Assembly: GCA_905216175.1 (NCBI GenBank)
Contig: CAJMSV010000011.1
Span: 1-28,849, forward strand
Length of the DNA: 28,849 nt
Origin: an uncultured bacterium
GTDB lineage: Bacteria > Actinomycetota > Coriobacteriia > Coriobacteriales > Coriobacteriaceae
Reading direction: 5' to 3'
In this document: positions 16,479 to 24,523 of the stretch, one piece after another
Layout: each line of letters opens with the position of its first letter
Numbering within the stretch: position 1 is the stretch's first letter
The notes under the pieces: generated by a model
Told to the model about the DNA's origin: nothing
Database searches by the model: none
The model's input: only the letters and a program-made list of their open reading frames with translations
Translations under genes and position numbers: made by a program

Positions 16479-17930
16479 ATGGACTACAAGGCAGTGTCCC
16501 AGCAAGTCGTCGACAACGTCGGCGGACTGGAGAACATCGAGGGCGCCACGCATTGCGTGACCCGTCTGCGTCTGGTGCTCAAGGATACGAGCAAATACAA
16601 CAAGGCCGAGCTCGAGAACATCGATGGCGTCAAGGGCGTGCTGTACAACAGCGGCCAGCTCATGATCATCTTTGGTACCGGTACCGTCAACAAGGTTTAC
16701 GATGAGTTTATGGCTCTGACGGGCGTTAAGGAGATCAGCGCTTCCGAGGTCAAGGGCGCCGAGGCAGACAAGAAGGGCAAGTTCTTCTCGGTCCTCAAGG
16801 TATTCTCGGACATCTTTATCCCCATCATTCCCGCCTTCGTCGGCGCTGCTATCATCATCGGCCTTAAGTCGCTGATCGTTGCCAACGGCCTCTTTGGCAT
16901 GGAGGGCAGCCTCGCCGATCACAGCGAGTTCCTCAAGAACCTCGCAAGCTTCTTTGCCATTATCGCCACCACGTTCGACTACCTGCCTGTCCTGGTTATG
17001 TACAGCGCAGTCAAGCGTTTTGGCGGCACCCCGATTCTGGGTATCCTCGTCGGTATCGTCATGGTTCACCCGAGCCTTATGAACCGCAACACGTTCGTTA
17101 TGGACCCGACGGGTGCTGAGTACTGGAACTTCGGTCCGCTCTCCATTCCCATGGTTGCTTTCCAGGGCGGCGTGTTCCCTGCAATCCTGACTGCCTGGTT
17201 TATGGCCAAGGTCGAAAAGATTGCCCAGAAGTACATCCCCGAGGTCGTTTCGTTCGTCTTTGTCCCGACCGTTACCCTGATTCTTGCTAACGTCGCCCTG
17301 TTCACCGTGTTCGGCCCGCTCGGCAACCTGATCGGCGACGTCCTCGGCGGCGTAATCGATATCCTGTACAACAGGATGGGCGTCTTTGGTGCCTTTGTCT
17401 TCGCCGCGTTCCTGCAGCCGCTTGTCGTTACCGGTACGCATCAGTTCATCCAGGGTATCGAGGCAAACCTCGTCGCCACGACTGGCTTCAACTACATCCA
17501 GGCCATCTGGTCGGTTTCCATTATCGCCCAGGGCGGCGGCGCCATCGGCATGTACCTCATTCATAAGAAGCATTCCAAAGAGCGCAACATCTGCATGTCG
17601 TCCTTTATCCCGACGCTGGTCGGAATCTCCGAGCCCGCTATCTTCGCTGCAAACATGCGCTACTCGATCATCCCGTTCATCTGCGCTTGCATCGGTGCAG
17701 GCTGCGGCGGTGCCTTCGTGAAGCTCTTTGAGGTGCGCGCCATCGGTCAGGGTCTGACCGGCGTGCTTGGCCTGCTCATCGTCACGCCCGAGACGCTCGT
17801 GTGGTATGTGGCTGGCAATCTCATCGCCTTTATCGTGCCGATCGTCTTGATCTTTGCCTACAACAAGGCAAAGGGCGTGCCGACCACTGATGAAGAGGGC
17901 GCTGGCGCTGGCTTCGATGTCAGCTTCTAG
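16479..17930 (+). CDS. PTS system EIIBC component, sucrose/beta-glucoside family
   Basis: A 483-residue permease that imports and phosphorylates a sugar. The N-terminal EIIB domain (about 1-85) has the phospho-cysteine C26 in GATHCVTRLRLVL. After a linker comes the EIIC membrane domain, with family stretches VFSDIFIPIIPAFVGAA, GTHQFIQGIEANL and GISEPAIFAANMRY. The C-terminus ends without an EIIA domain, so it needs a separate EIIA (Crr-type) encoded elsewhere. Start: ATG at 16479 gives the family N-terminus MDYKAVSQQVVDNVGG and has AAGGA and GAGAGG upstream; the ATG at 16467 sits directly against its only ribosome-like sequence. Placement between two GH32 genes points to sucrose or a similar fructoside, yielding sucrose-6-phosphate in the cell. 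Confidence 0.92.
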   Translation: MDYKAVSQQVVDNVGGLENIEGATHCVTRLRLVLKDTSKYNKAELENIDGVKGVLYNSGQLMIIFGTGTVNKVYDEFMALTGVKEISASEVKGAEADKKGKFFSVLKVFSDIFIPIIPAFVGAAIIIGLKSLIVANGLFGMEGSLADHSEFLKNLASFFAIIATTFDYLPVLVMYSAVKRFGGTPILGILVGIVMVHPSLMNRNTFVMDPTGAEYWNFGPLSIPMVAFQGGVFPAILTAWFMAKVEKIAQKYIPEVVSFVFVPTVTLILANVALFTVFGPLGNLIGDVLGGVIDILYNRMGVFGAFVFAAFLQPLVVTGTHQFIQGIEANLVATTGFNYIQAIWSVSIIAQGGGAIGMYLIHKKHSKERNICMSSFIPTLVGISEPAIFAANMRYSIIPFICACIGAGCGGAFVKLFEVRAIGQGLTGVLGLLIVTPETLVWYVAGNLIAFIVPIVLIFAYNKAKGVPTTDEEGAGAGFDVSF

Positions 17931-18025
17931 TTGAGCCGTTCAGCGTAATCTGAGGATAAGTCCATTTGAGGAAGGGCGTTCGGCTCGTGTGAGTCGAGCG
18001 TCCTTTCCCATAGACGAGAAGGCCA

Positions 18026-19474
18026 ATGGCGATGTTTAATCAAAAAAACAAGGTGATGCGTGCGGACTATGAGCAGTGGCGAGCTGGACAGGATGAGACG
18101 GCGGCTCGCATCGCGTCCGACCCCGATAGGCTTTTGTTCCATGTGGAGCCTGAGCTTGGCTGGCTCAACGACCCCAACGGTTTGGTTCAGATTGGTGATA
18201 CGTATCACATCTATCATCAATACGATCCGTTCGATGCTGCGCATGGCGGTCCAGTGCTTTGGAACCATCTGACGACAAAGGATTTTGTGACGTACGAGAA
18301 TCACGGCCCCGTGTTGTTCCCCGATTCCGATTTGGATTCGAGTGGAGCGTATTCTGGTTCTGCCTTTGTACGTGATGGCAAGATTCACTACTTCTATACC
18401 GGCAACGTTAAGCATTTTGACCGCGATGATTACGACTACGTGTTGACGGGCCGTGAGCAAAACCAGATTCATATGGTTGCCGAGAATCCCGACGAATTGG
18501 GCGAGAAGCGCATAGCTGTTGGGCCGGTCGATTACCCCGACGATATCGGTACGCACGTGCGCGACCCCAAGATCCTTGAACACGACGGTATCTACTACAT
18601 GGTTCTGGGCGCTCGTACGAAAGACGATCGCGGGTGCGTGCTTGTCTATACCTCGCGTGATCTAGAGGACTGGGGCTATGCGACGCGCATTGAGCTGGGC
18701 GAGAAGTTTGGCTTTATGTGGGAGTGTCCTGATCTGTTTGAGCTCGATGGCGAGCTTATTCTCGTTTGCTGTCCGCAGGGCGTGCCCGCCGATGGCTGGC
18801 GTTACCGCAATCCGCATCAGTGCGTGTGGTTCTCCATCGAGGCCGATTGGGGGGCGCCGAGCTTTAAAATCGTCGGGCAGGGCATGCCCCCGATGGTCGA
18901 TGCCGGCTTTGATTTCTATGCTCCGCAGTCCTTTGAGGATGCTGCAGGCCGGCGTTTGATGATCGGATGGTCGGGTTGCCCCGATGCGACGGCAGAAAAC
19001 CCGACGGTGGCGCGCGGGTGGCAGTGCGCGTTGACGGTGCCGCGAGAGCTGAGCATACGCGATGGTAAGCTCTGCCAGCAGCCTGCGTACGAGATTGAGA
19101 GGATGCGCGGCGGCTGCGTTCGTACTGTAGGCGGAGAGACCGTCGAGGAGCCGGGCCGCCTGTTTGATCTTGTGGTTTCCTGCGAGGGCGCCAAGATGGT
19201 CGAGCTCGAAATCCGCAAGGGTGTCTTTGTACGTTATGCGGACGGGATGCTTACCCTCGACATGGGTGACGAAGGCTATGGGCGCGACCAAAGGTCGATC
19301 GAGCTCAGCGAGCTTCGCGACCTGCGCGTGCTTTCGGACACTACGATGGTCGAGATTTTTGCAAATGGCGGCGAGGCGGCACTTACGAGCCGTACCTATT
19401 CGCCGACGGTTCCGGCGATGGGGTTGCATGCCGAAGGTGCGGCGTCGATGGAGTTCTACCGCCTCGCGCATTAA
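18026..19474 (+). CDS. Sucrose-6-phosphate hydrolase / beta-fructofuranosidase (GH32)
   Basis: A 482-residue canonical GH32 enzyme. The nucleophile motif WLNDPNG gives D49, RDP is at 179-181, and the acid/base motif ECPDLF gives E233; the C-terminal beta-sandwich ends with VEIFANGGEAALTSR. There is no signal peptide, so it acts in the cytoplasm, which fits hydrolysis of sucrose-6-phosphate delivered by the PTS to glucose-6-phosphate and fructose. Start: ATG at 18026 with AGAAGG upstream; a second ATG two codons later is possible. It is 95 bases after EIIBC and probably in the same transcript. It differs from the first GH32 in having all standard motifs. No fructokinase is in the window. The symbol scrB or sacA would fit if sucrose is the substrate. 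Confidence 0.93.
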   Translation: MAMFNQKNKVMRADYEQWRAGQDETAARIASDPDRLLFHVEPELGWLNDPNGLVQIGDTYHIYHQYDPFDAAHGGPVLWNHLTTKDFVTYENHGPVLFPDSDLDSSGAYSGSAFVRDGKIHYFYTGNVKHFDRDDYDYVLTGREQNQIHMVAENPDELGEKRIAVGPVDYPDDIGTHVRDPKILEHDGIYYMVLGARTKDDRGCVLVYTSRDLEDWGYATRIELGEKFGFMWECPDLFELDGELILVCCPQGVPADGWRYRNPHQCVWFSIEADWGAPSFKIVGQGMPPMVDAGFDFYAPQSFEDAAGRRLMIGWSGCPDATAENPTVARGWQCALTVPRELSIRDGKLCQQPAYEIERMRGGCVRTVGGETVEEPGRLFDLVVSCEGAKMVELEIRKGVFVRYADGMLTLDMGDEGYGRDQRSIELSELRDLRVLSDTTMVEIFANGGEAALTSRTYSPTVPAMGLHAEGAASMEFYRLAH

Positions 19475-19750
19475 CCGTGCGTGGAGCACGATTGGACTTG
19501 CTGGGCAGAATGTGTTGCAGTTGCCGCAGCGAACTACCGTTTATCGCGTATAGCTACCGTTTGCGGAGTAAGTAACACCTATTAATAAACCGTGTAGAAT
19601 CTCAGATAAGCACGGAGTTTTCCAGGGAGACGCTGTCCTTTGTTGTGTGCAAGGGACGGCGTCTCTTTGGCGCTCTGCCGCCGTTGTGCAACAGTGCGGC
19701 GGCGCGTGCCATGTATTGAAAAGCCAATGTCGAGATGGGTCGTGATAATA
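19475..19750. other. Intergenic region between the GH32 gene and the DegV gene
   Basis: No gene is seen. A small hairpin CGTGC/GCACG (about 19476-19490) follows the GH32 stop. CTACCGTTT occurs twice, about 23 bases apart, near 19534 and 19553. TAGAAT at 19595-19600 is a plausible -10 without a good -35. Two strong hairpins follow (19627-19669 and 19677-19703), both upstream of the DegV start. Confidence 0.4.
19627..19669 (+). terminator. Terminator-like hairpin upstream of the DegV gene
   Basis: GAGACGC-T-GTCC (19627-19638) pairs with GGAC-G-GCGTCTC (19654-19665), followed by TTTGG. It could end the sucrose operon transcript, or, if the TAGAAT at 19595 is a real promoter, act as a leader attenuator. 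A second hairpin, GCCGCCG/CGGCGGC at 19677-19703, lies just downstream. Confidence 0.5.
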
Positions 19751-20605
19751 ATGGGCAAGTACGTAATCGTGGTTGAGTCTGGGTCGGATGTGACGCCGGA
19801 GCTCTGCGAGCGCTACGGCATCGTGCGCGTGCCCATGCATGTCACGATTGGTGACGAGACCGTCGAGGACGGCTCCATCGATCCGCTCGAGATTTACTCG
19901 CGCTGCAACGAGTTTGGCGTAATGCCCAAGACCAGTGGCTGCGCGCCTGCGGATTTTGCTCACGTGTATGACCGTATCCATGCCGAGCAGCCCGATGCGA
20001 CCATTCTGCATCTTGCGTACTCCGAAGTCACGACTTGCTCGCATCAGTCTTCCAAGATTGCGGCTAAGGGCCGCGACTACGTCTTCTCCATGGATACGCG
20101 TTTTGTCTCGGTGGGCCAGTCGCTCGTTGTCGTCGAGACCGCCAAGTATATTGAGGCTCACCCCGATGCCACCGTCGACGAGATCTTTGCATTTACGAAC
20201 TCCGTCATGGACCGCGTGCTGTTGGGCTTTGTTCCTACCGACCTTGCCTTCCTTAAGGCGGGCGGTCGCTTGTCCACCGTCGAGTTCCTAGGCGCCCAAC
20301 TGCTCAAGATTAAGCCCTGCATTGAGGTGACGGGTGGCAAGTTCGTGGCGACCAAGAAGTTCCGCGGCTCTATGCTCAAGTGCGCCCGCGCCTTTATTGA
20401 CCACATGGTTGCAAAGGGCGAGATCGACTACTCGCACATTGGCTTGGCGTATTCGGTAGGCCTATCCGAGGAGCTTCGCGACGACATGGAAGTCTATGCG
20501 CACGACCTGGGCTTTAAGGACGTCACCTGGACTCAGGTCGGCGGTGTTATCTCGAGCCATTGCGGCCCGACCGCCTTCGGTGCGGTGCTCATGCTTAAGG
20601 CGTAA
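19751..20605 (+). CDS. DegV-family fatty-acid-binding protein
   Basis: A 284-residue protein of the DegV (FakB-like) family, which binds fatty acids and in Firmicutes presents them to fatty acid kinase. Family features in order: N-terminal VIVVESGSDVTPELCERYGI, the TSGCAPADF segment (usual TSxPSP), SMDTRFVSVGQ (conserved acidic-T pair after the core strand), LAFLKAGGRLS, LLKIKPCIEV, and a C-terminal SSHCGPTAFG (usual IGxHxGPGA). Start: ATG at 19751 matches the family N-terminus. An in-frame ATG at 19727 would add eight residues, and neither has a strong ribosome site. It is not next to a fatty acid kinase gene. The bound lipid is unknown. Confidence 0.9.
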   Translation: MGKYVIVVESGSDVTPELCERYGIVRVPMHVTIGDETVEDGSIDPLEIYSRCNEFGVMPKTSGCAPADFAHVYDRIHAEQPDATILHLAYSEVTTCSHQSSKIAAKGRDYVFSMDTRFVSVGQSLVVVETAKYIEAHPDATVDEIFAFTNSVMDRVLLGFVPTDLAFLKAGGRLSTVEFLGAQLLKIKPCIEVTGGKFVATKKFRGSMLKCARAFIDHMVAKGEIDYSHIGLAYSVGLSEELRDDMEVYAHDLGFKDVTWTQVGGVISSHCGPTAFGAVLMLKA

Positions 20606-20683
20606 AGGCTGCAGGCGAGCATTCTTCGGCTTCACATCTCGACATGGGCTCCCGTCACGGTAATGGGGGATAGATTAAAACGT

Positions 20684-20732
20684 GCCATTCTAGCCCGAGA
20701 CGTTTAAACGCAAACGTATGGGCTAGAATGGC
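20684..20732. promoter_or_regulatory. Perfect 13-bp inverted repeat upstream of pflA, overlapping a -10-like site
   Basis: GCCATTCTAGCCC (20684-20696) and GGGCTAGAATGGC (20720-20732) are perfect reverse complements, 23 bases apart. The spacer itself holds ACGTTT...AAACGT (20700-20717). The right arm contains TAGAAT (20724-20729), a plausible -10. There is no T-run after it, so an operator for the pflA promoter is preferred over a terminator of the DegV gene. Confidence 0.45.
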
Positions 20733-20778
20733 TCTGGTATTTATGTAACTAAAACCAAAGAGAGGCAAGGTAGCGGGA

Positions 20779-21597
20779 ATGGCTGAGATGACGCTCGAGG
20801 GTGTGGACGCTCGTCCCGAGGACTCTGCGTTTGCCCTGGGTCGCGTGCATTCGATCGAGACGATGGGAACGGTCGACGGTCCCGGCATCCGCTTCGTAGT
20901 GTTTGTCCAAGGCTGTCCCATGCGCTGCGCGTATTGCCACAATCCCGATACTTGGTCTGTTAACGGCGGCACCATGGTGACTGTCGAGCACCTGATGGAC
21001 GAGTTCCAGAGTAACCATGAGTTTTACCGCAGCGGCGGCATTACGGTTTCGGGTGGCGAGCCGCTCCTGCAGCCCGAGTTTTTGGCCGATCTGTTCCGTG
21101 CAATGCACAACAACCCCGATGGCCGCGTGCATACCTGCCTCGACAGCTGCGGCTATGCGATTGCCCCCAACCATCCCGAGAAGTTCGATGCCGTACTCAA
21201 CGAGACCGACATGGTGCTGCTCGACATTAAACACGCCGATCCCGTCGAGCATAAAAAGCTGACCGGTTGCGATCCCACACGTATCTTGGCGTTTGGCGAT
21301 GAGCTTGCCCGTCGCAAGATTAAGGTTGTTATTCGCCACGTGGTGGTGCCGGGCATTACCGACACGGTGGAGGAGTGCGAGGCGCTCGGCCGCCTGATTG
21401 CCCCGTGGCATAACGTGGTCGGCCTGGAGATGCTGCCGTATCACACGATGGGTGTCGTCAAGTACGAGCAACTGGGCATTCCCTATAAGCTTGAGGGCGT
21501 GCCTCAGATGGATACCGCGCGCATGCCCGAGCTGCGCAATGCCGTTAAGACCGGCATGAAAAAGCGCCGCACGGAACTCAAAAACGCCATCGGCTAG
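20779..21597 (+). CDS. pflA: Pyruvate formate-lyase activating enzyme (radical SAM)
   Basis: A 272-residue radical SAM enzyme that abstracts hydrogen from the glycine of pyruvate formate-lyase to create the glycyl radical. The [4Fe-4S] cluster motif C-x3-C-x2-C is at C46, C50 and C53 (GCPMRCAYCHNPDTW). TVDGPGIRFVVF precedes it, GGITVSGGEPLLQPEF (SAM binding) follows, and LLDIKH and VVVPGITD are also present. Start: ATG at 20779 with GCGGGA upstream gives a ~20-residue N-terminal extension before the family start (GRVHSIETMG). It lies 7.2 kb from the end of the split PFL genes rather than beside them. Its target would be the stand-alone domain at 13303-13554 docked on the barrel, or another glycyl-radical enzyme elsewhere. 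Confidence 0.93.
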   Translation: MAEMTLEGVDARPEDSAFALGRVHSIETMGTVDGPGIRFVVFVQGCPMRCAYCHNPDTWSVNGGTMVTVEHLMDEFQSNHEFYRSGGITVSGGEPLLQPEFLADLFRAMHNNPDGRVHTCLDSCGYAIAPNHPEKFDAVLNETDMVLLDIKHADPVEHKKLTGCDPTRILAFGDELARRKIKVVIRHVVVPGITDTVEECEALGRLIAPWHNVVGLEMLPYHTMGVVKYEQLGIPYKLEGVPQMDTARMPELRNAVKTGMKKRRTELKNAIG

Positions 21598-21721
21598 CGA
21601 GCCATTTTTGCCCCTTTATGATATCCGAGCTGCACTGGCTTAGCGTGTTCGTTTGGCGAGGTCAAACAAAATGCTGGTACCATACCTTGGTTGAGAATTT
21701 CGTATAGGTTTGGGGAATGGT

Positions 21722-22462
21722 ATGGCTACCATCGCGATTATCGGTGCGCTCGAAAAAGAGATCATGCAGATTAAGGAAGAGCTGAGCGACGTTTGCGAGG
21801 CACGGGAGGCAGGCTTGACCGTTGTGAGCGGTGAGCTCGACGGCCTGACAGTTGTCGCCACAACGGCGGGCATGGGCACGGTGAACGCCGCTGCTGCAAC
21901 ACAGCACCTCATTAGCAAGTATGCTCCGCAGGCTGTTGTGTTTTCGGGCATTGCGGGCGGTTTGAACCCCAAGCTCCATATCGACGATGTGGTCATTGGC
22001 AAACGCCTACGCTATCTGGATACCGATACCGCGCTTATCGCCGAGTCCGCACCGGGGCTCGAGGAGTTTGGCTCGACGCCCGCGCTGGTCGATATTGCCG
22101 CCGACGTGCTTGCTGAGCGTGGGTTTGTTGACGCTTCGAAAAATGCAGTCGCTTCGAACGAGGGCACCAAGCAGTTCCTGGTCGGCACGATTGCCACGGG
22201 TAACCGCTTTGTGACGGGCGCCACCATGCGCAACGACGCTATCGAGGCGACGCATGCCGATTGTGTCGGCATGGAGGGCGCGGCAATTGCCCATGTCGCA
22301 ACCAAAAATGGTGTCGATTGCCTGGTGTTGCGCGCTATCAGCGATAATTGTGACGAGGCGTACGATGCAATTTGCGAGCGAGAGTTCGATCTGTTCGAGT
22401 ACGCGCGTGTCGCAAGTGACATTACGCTCGATATCGTCCGCCGCATTGCCGCTGCGCAATAG
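21722..22462 (+). CDS. mtnN: 5'-methylthioadenosine/S-adenosylhomocysteine nucleosidase
   Basis: A 246-residue cytosolic hydrolase that splits MTA and SAH to adenine plus the thioribose compound, for recycling of SAM by-products and 5'-deoxyadenosine. Seen: IAIIGALEKEI with E12, AGMGTVNAA, FSGIAGGLNP, the ribose-binding VGMEGAA with E185, and the catalytic aspartate D208 in LRAISDNCD. The length is close to the family norm (about 230). Start: ATG at 21722 has GGGGA 6 bases upstream; a TTG at 21710 in frame adds four residues. It follows pflA by 124 bases. A functional link is conceivable since radical SAM enzymes release 5'-deoxyadenosine, but the two genes may be transcribed separately. Confidence 0.93.
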   Translation: MATIAIIGALEKEIMQIKEELSDVCEAREAGLTVVSGELDGLTVVATTAGMGTVNAAAATQHLISKYAPQAVVFSGIAGGLNPKLHIDDVVIGKRLRYLDTDTALIAESAPGLEEFGSTPALVDIAADVLAERGFVDASKNAVASNEGTKQFLVGTIATGNRFVTGATMRNDAIEATHADCVGMEGAAIAHVATKNGVDCLVLRAISDNCDEAYDAICEREFDLFEYARVASDITLDIVRRIAAAQ

Positions 22463-22500
22463 CGCGTCTATTTGTAAGAACCTACGACCAAGGAGTGTCC

Positions 22501-23091
22501 ATGGCCGATTCAATTAACTACCAGCTTGCCAAGTTCGTCGCCAGCTATGGCAAGGTTTCGCAGATTCCCGAGTCCACCTGCCCCGAGGTGAGCTTTGTCG
22601 GCCGCTCCAACGTGGGCAAGTCGTCGATTATGAACAAGCTATTTGGCCGCAAGAACCTAGTCAAGGTTTCCAGTACGCCGGGCAAGACGAGCAACATCAA
22701 CTTCTTTGAGGCCGATGACGTGCATTTCGTGGACCTGCCGGGTTACGGTTTCGCCCGTCGCTCCAAGGCCGAGCGCGACCGCTGGGCCGAGCTTATCGGC
22801 GACTTTTTCGACTCCGAGCGCAGCTTTAACTTGGTCGTCTCGCTGGTGGACATTCGTCACGATCCCAGCAAGCTCGATCATGACATGATCGACTACCTGC
22901 AGGGCAATGAGTTCAACTTTATCGTCTGCCTCACCAAGGCCGACAAGCTCAGTCGCACCCAGCAGGCCCGCCAGGCAGCAGCCATCAAAAAGCAGCTCAA
23001 CGTCCCGGCCGAGAACGTAATCATCACAAGCTCCCAGACCGGCGTGGGCATCGACGTACTCAAAAAGCGCATCGCCGAGGCTTGCCTCTAA
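22501..23091 (+). CDS. ysxC: Ribosome biogenesis GTP-binding protein YsxC/EngB
   Basis: A 196-residue TRAFAC GTPase of the EngB/YihA/YsxC family, needed for assembly of the 50S subunit. G-motifs in order: G1 GRSNVGKS (34-41), G2 region TPGKTSNINFF, G3 DLPGYGFA (78-85), G4 TKADKL (about 143), and G5 SSQTGVG (about 181). Start: ATG at 22501 with AAGGAG upstream (spacing 6); the GTG at 22495 overlaps that ribosome site. It lies 38 bases after mtnN and is likely co-transcribed with it. Confidence 0.95.
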   Translation: MADSINYQLAKFVASYGKVSQIPESTCPEVSFVGRSNVGKSSIMNKLFGRKNLVKVSSTPGKTSNINFFEADDVHFVDLPGYGFARRSKAERDRWAELIGDFFDSERSFNLVVSLVDIRHDPSKLDHDMIDYLQGNEFNFIVCLTKADKLSRTQQARQAAAIKKQLNVPAENVIITSSQTGVGIDVLKKRIAEACL

Positions 23092-23301
23092 TAAGTGCTC
23101 CTATCAATAAAATGCAGAACATCAGCCCGGCGACTTTCCAGAGCGTAGGTTCCTGTAGCCGCCGCCAGCGAAGTTAACGTAGGGGAGGCCAGGGGCTTTG
23201 CCCTCAAATCTTTCCGTATCGTGAAGGGTTCCTTGTCCGCTGCTCCGAAGGAACGCAAGATTAAATCAGCGAATGCGATATCCTGTCGAGGCTGCGCAGG
23301 C
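23092..23301. other. Non-coding sequence after ysxC
   Basis: No gene is supported; the open frames here are antisense or lack ribosome sites. GTTCCTT/AAGGAAC at about 23228-23254 forms a 7-bp hairpin with a 13-base loop. No U-tract terminator for ysxC was found; the large hairpin at 23302-23412 may end both convergent transcripts. Confidence 0.35.
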
Positions 23302-23412
23302 CCCCTTGGGGCTTCCCCTGAAAACAATCCGCCCATCGAATTGCCCCGTCGCGCGAAGCGCACGACGGGGCAATTAATGATCGAGGACGTTTTCAGGGGA
23401 AGCCCCAAGGGG
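23302..23412 (-). repeat. Large stem-loop with perfect 24-bp stem and GTCCTCG core, 3' of thrB
   Basis: The 24 bases at 23302-23325 are perfectly complementary to 23389-23412. Inside, AATTGCCCCGTCG (23339-23351) pairs perfectly with CGACGGGGCAATT (23363-23375). Read on the minus strand (sense to thrB), the order is outer stem ending AAAAC, GTCCTCGATCATT, inner hairpin, CGATGGGCGGATT, outer stem. This is the same plan as 13553-13729. The core lies about 46 bases past the thrB stop codon. It may act as the thrB 3' end and, being symmetric, also for ysxC. Confidence 0.65.
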
Positions 23413-23438
23413 ACCGGTGAGAGCAATGAGGCAGGACG

Positions 23439-24320
23439 CTACAGGTATTCGATCTGGGCGCCTTCCGTGTCGCACGTCAGAATGTGCGTGTCGCACTTGG
23501 GGAACTGCTCGCGCAGCTTGACCTGTAGGAACTTTGCCACGATGGTGTCGTCAGTCACGGCCATGAGGGTCGAGCCGGAGCCACTGATCCAGATGGTCTT
23601 GGCGCCTCCGTTAAGGCAGGTGTCGCGCACGGCGTTATAGTCGGGGATGAGGCGGCGGCGATAGGGCTCCTGGATGCGGTCGTCGTTGGCGGCGGCAATC
23701 AGGTCAAGGTCGCCGGTCTCCAGGCCGCGCGTCATGCCGGCGATACGGCCCATCTGCCACACGGCGGTGGAGAGCGGAATCTCCTGCGGCACGACCTTGC
23801 GCGCCTCGCTCGTATGTACCTCGTAGGGCGGAATCACGGTAATAAAACGCAAGCGATCGCTCACCTCGTAGCGCAGGCACTGGGGGAGCGAATCAGTCGG
23901 CGTAAAGGAGCAGACGGCGCCGCCAAGGATGGCGGGAGCGACGTTATCGGGATGCCCCTCGACCTCGGTGGCGATGCGGACGAGCTCGGCACGGTCGACG
24001 GTGTGGCCCGTCAGCGCGGCGGCCGCCATGATGCCGGCGACGACGCAGGTGGAGCTGGAACCCAGGCCGCGGGCGACGGGCACGTCGGTCTGGATGTCGA
24101 TAGCGACGGGGAAGGCCGGCTCGCCCCATGCGGCCAGCGCATCGACAAAGCTGACGTAGACCAGGTTGTTCTCGTTTTGGAACTCCTCGGGGCATCCGGT
24201 GATGGTGAGCTTATCGGCGCGCTCGAAGGTGAAGTGCGAATAGAGGCTGACGGCCATGCCGAGGGTATCGTAGCCAATGCCCAAGTTGGCGCTGGTTGCT
24301 GGGACGGTGATCTTGATCAT
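23439..24320 (-). CDS. thrB: Homoserine kinase
   Basis: A 293-residue GHMP-family kinase that phosphorylates homoserine, the fourth step from aspartate to threonine. Visible: N-terminal VPATSANLGIGYDTLGMA, the ATP-binding loop VARGLGSSSTCVVAG (around residues 83-97), EVEGHPDNVAPAILGGA, and the C-terminal GHMP motif WISGSGSTLMAV. Start: ATG at 24320 on the minus strand with AGGAGG 6 bases upstream. It follows thrC by about 200 bases on the same strand, but a hairpin with a T-rich tail and a 22-bp inverted repeat lie between them, so the two may not be expressed equally. Confidence 0.95.
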   Translation of the reverse strand: MIKITVPATSANLGIGYDTLGMAVSLYSHFTFERADKLTITGCPEEFQNENNLVYVSFVDALAAWGEPAFPVAIDIQTDVPVARGLGSSSTCVVAGIMAAAALTGHTVDRAELVRIATEVEGHPDNVAPAILGGAVCSFTPTDSLPQCLRYEVSDRLRFITVIPPYEVHTSEARKVVPQEIPLSTAVWQMGRIAGMTRGLETGDLDLIAAANDDRIQEPYRRRLIPDYNAVRDTCLNGGAKTIWISGSGSTLMAVTDDTIVAKFLQVKLREQFPKCDTHILTCDTEGAQIEYL

Positions 24321-24333
24321 GTGAGTCCTCCTG

Positions 24334-24445
24334 GCGTGCCTGGCTGTTTAGTTCGCTGCTCGGGCAGTCCTGCGCAAGACGGAAAGCACATTAAGTGCTT
24401 TCCTTTGCGTGCGGAACTCGCGACGAACTAAACAGCCAGGCACGC
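24334..24445. repeat. 112-base element with perfect 22-bp inverted repeat between thrC and thrB
   Basis: The 22 bases at 24334-24355 (starting GCGTGCCTGGCTG) are perfectly complementary to 24424-24445. Nested inside is GGAAAGCAC-ATTAA-GTGCTTTCC, flanked by GCGCAA/TTGCG. The inner part read on the plus strand (CTCGGGCA ... GCAAGA ... GCGGAA) resembles the inner loops at 13611-13674. The minus-strand message would place this stem directly against the thrB ribosome site AGGAGG. Confidence 0.6.
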
Positions 24446-24481
24446 TATGCACGTTCGTCATCATCCCGGGGGTTATCTGAT

Positions 24482-24511
24482 GAAAGAAAGTACGCCGGCT
24501 TTCGCCGGCGC
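24482..24511 (-). terminator. Terminator after thrC
   Basis: CGCCGGC and GCCGGCG pair around a TTTC loop (24493-24510). On the minus strand the hairpin is followed by TACTTTCTTTC, a pyrimidine-rich tail with scattered T. It lies 13 bases after the thrC stop codon, so thrB downstream may need readthrough or its own promoter. Confidence 0.65.
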
Positions 24512-24523
24512 TTAATAAGGGGT

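Noticed and set aside
23088..23426. 112-residue minus-strand open frame between ysxC and thrB
   Set aside because: It runs through both arms of the perfect 24-bp hairpin and has no ribosome site, so it is explained by the repeat structure.
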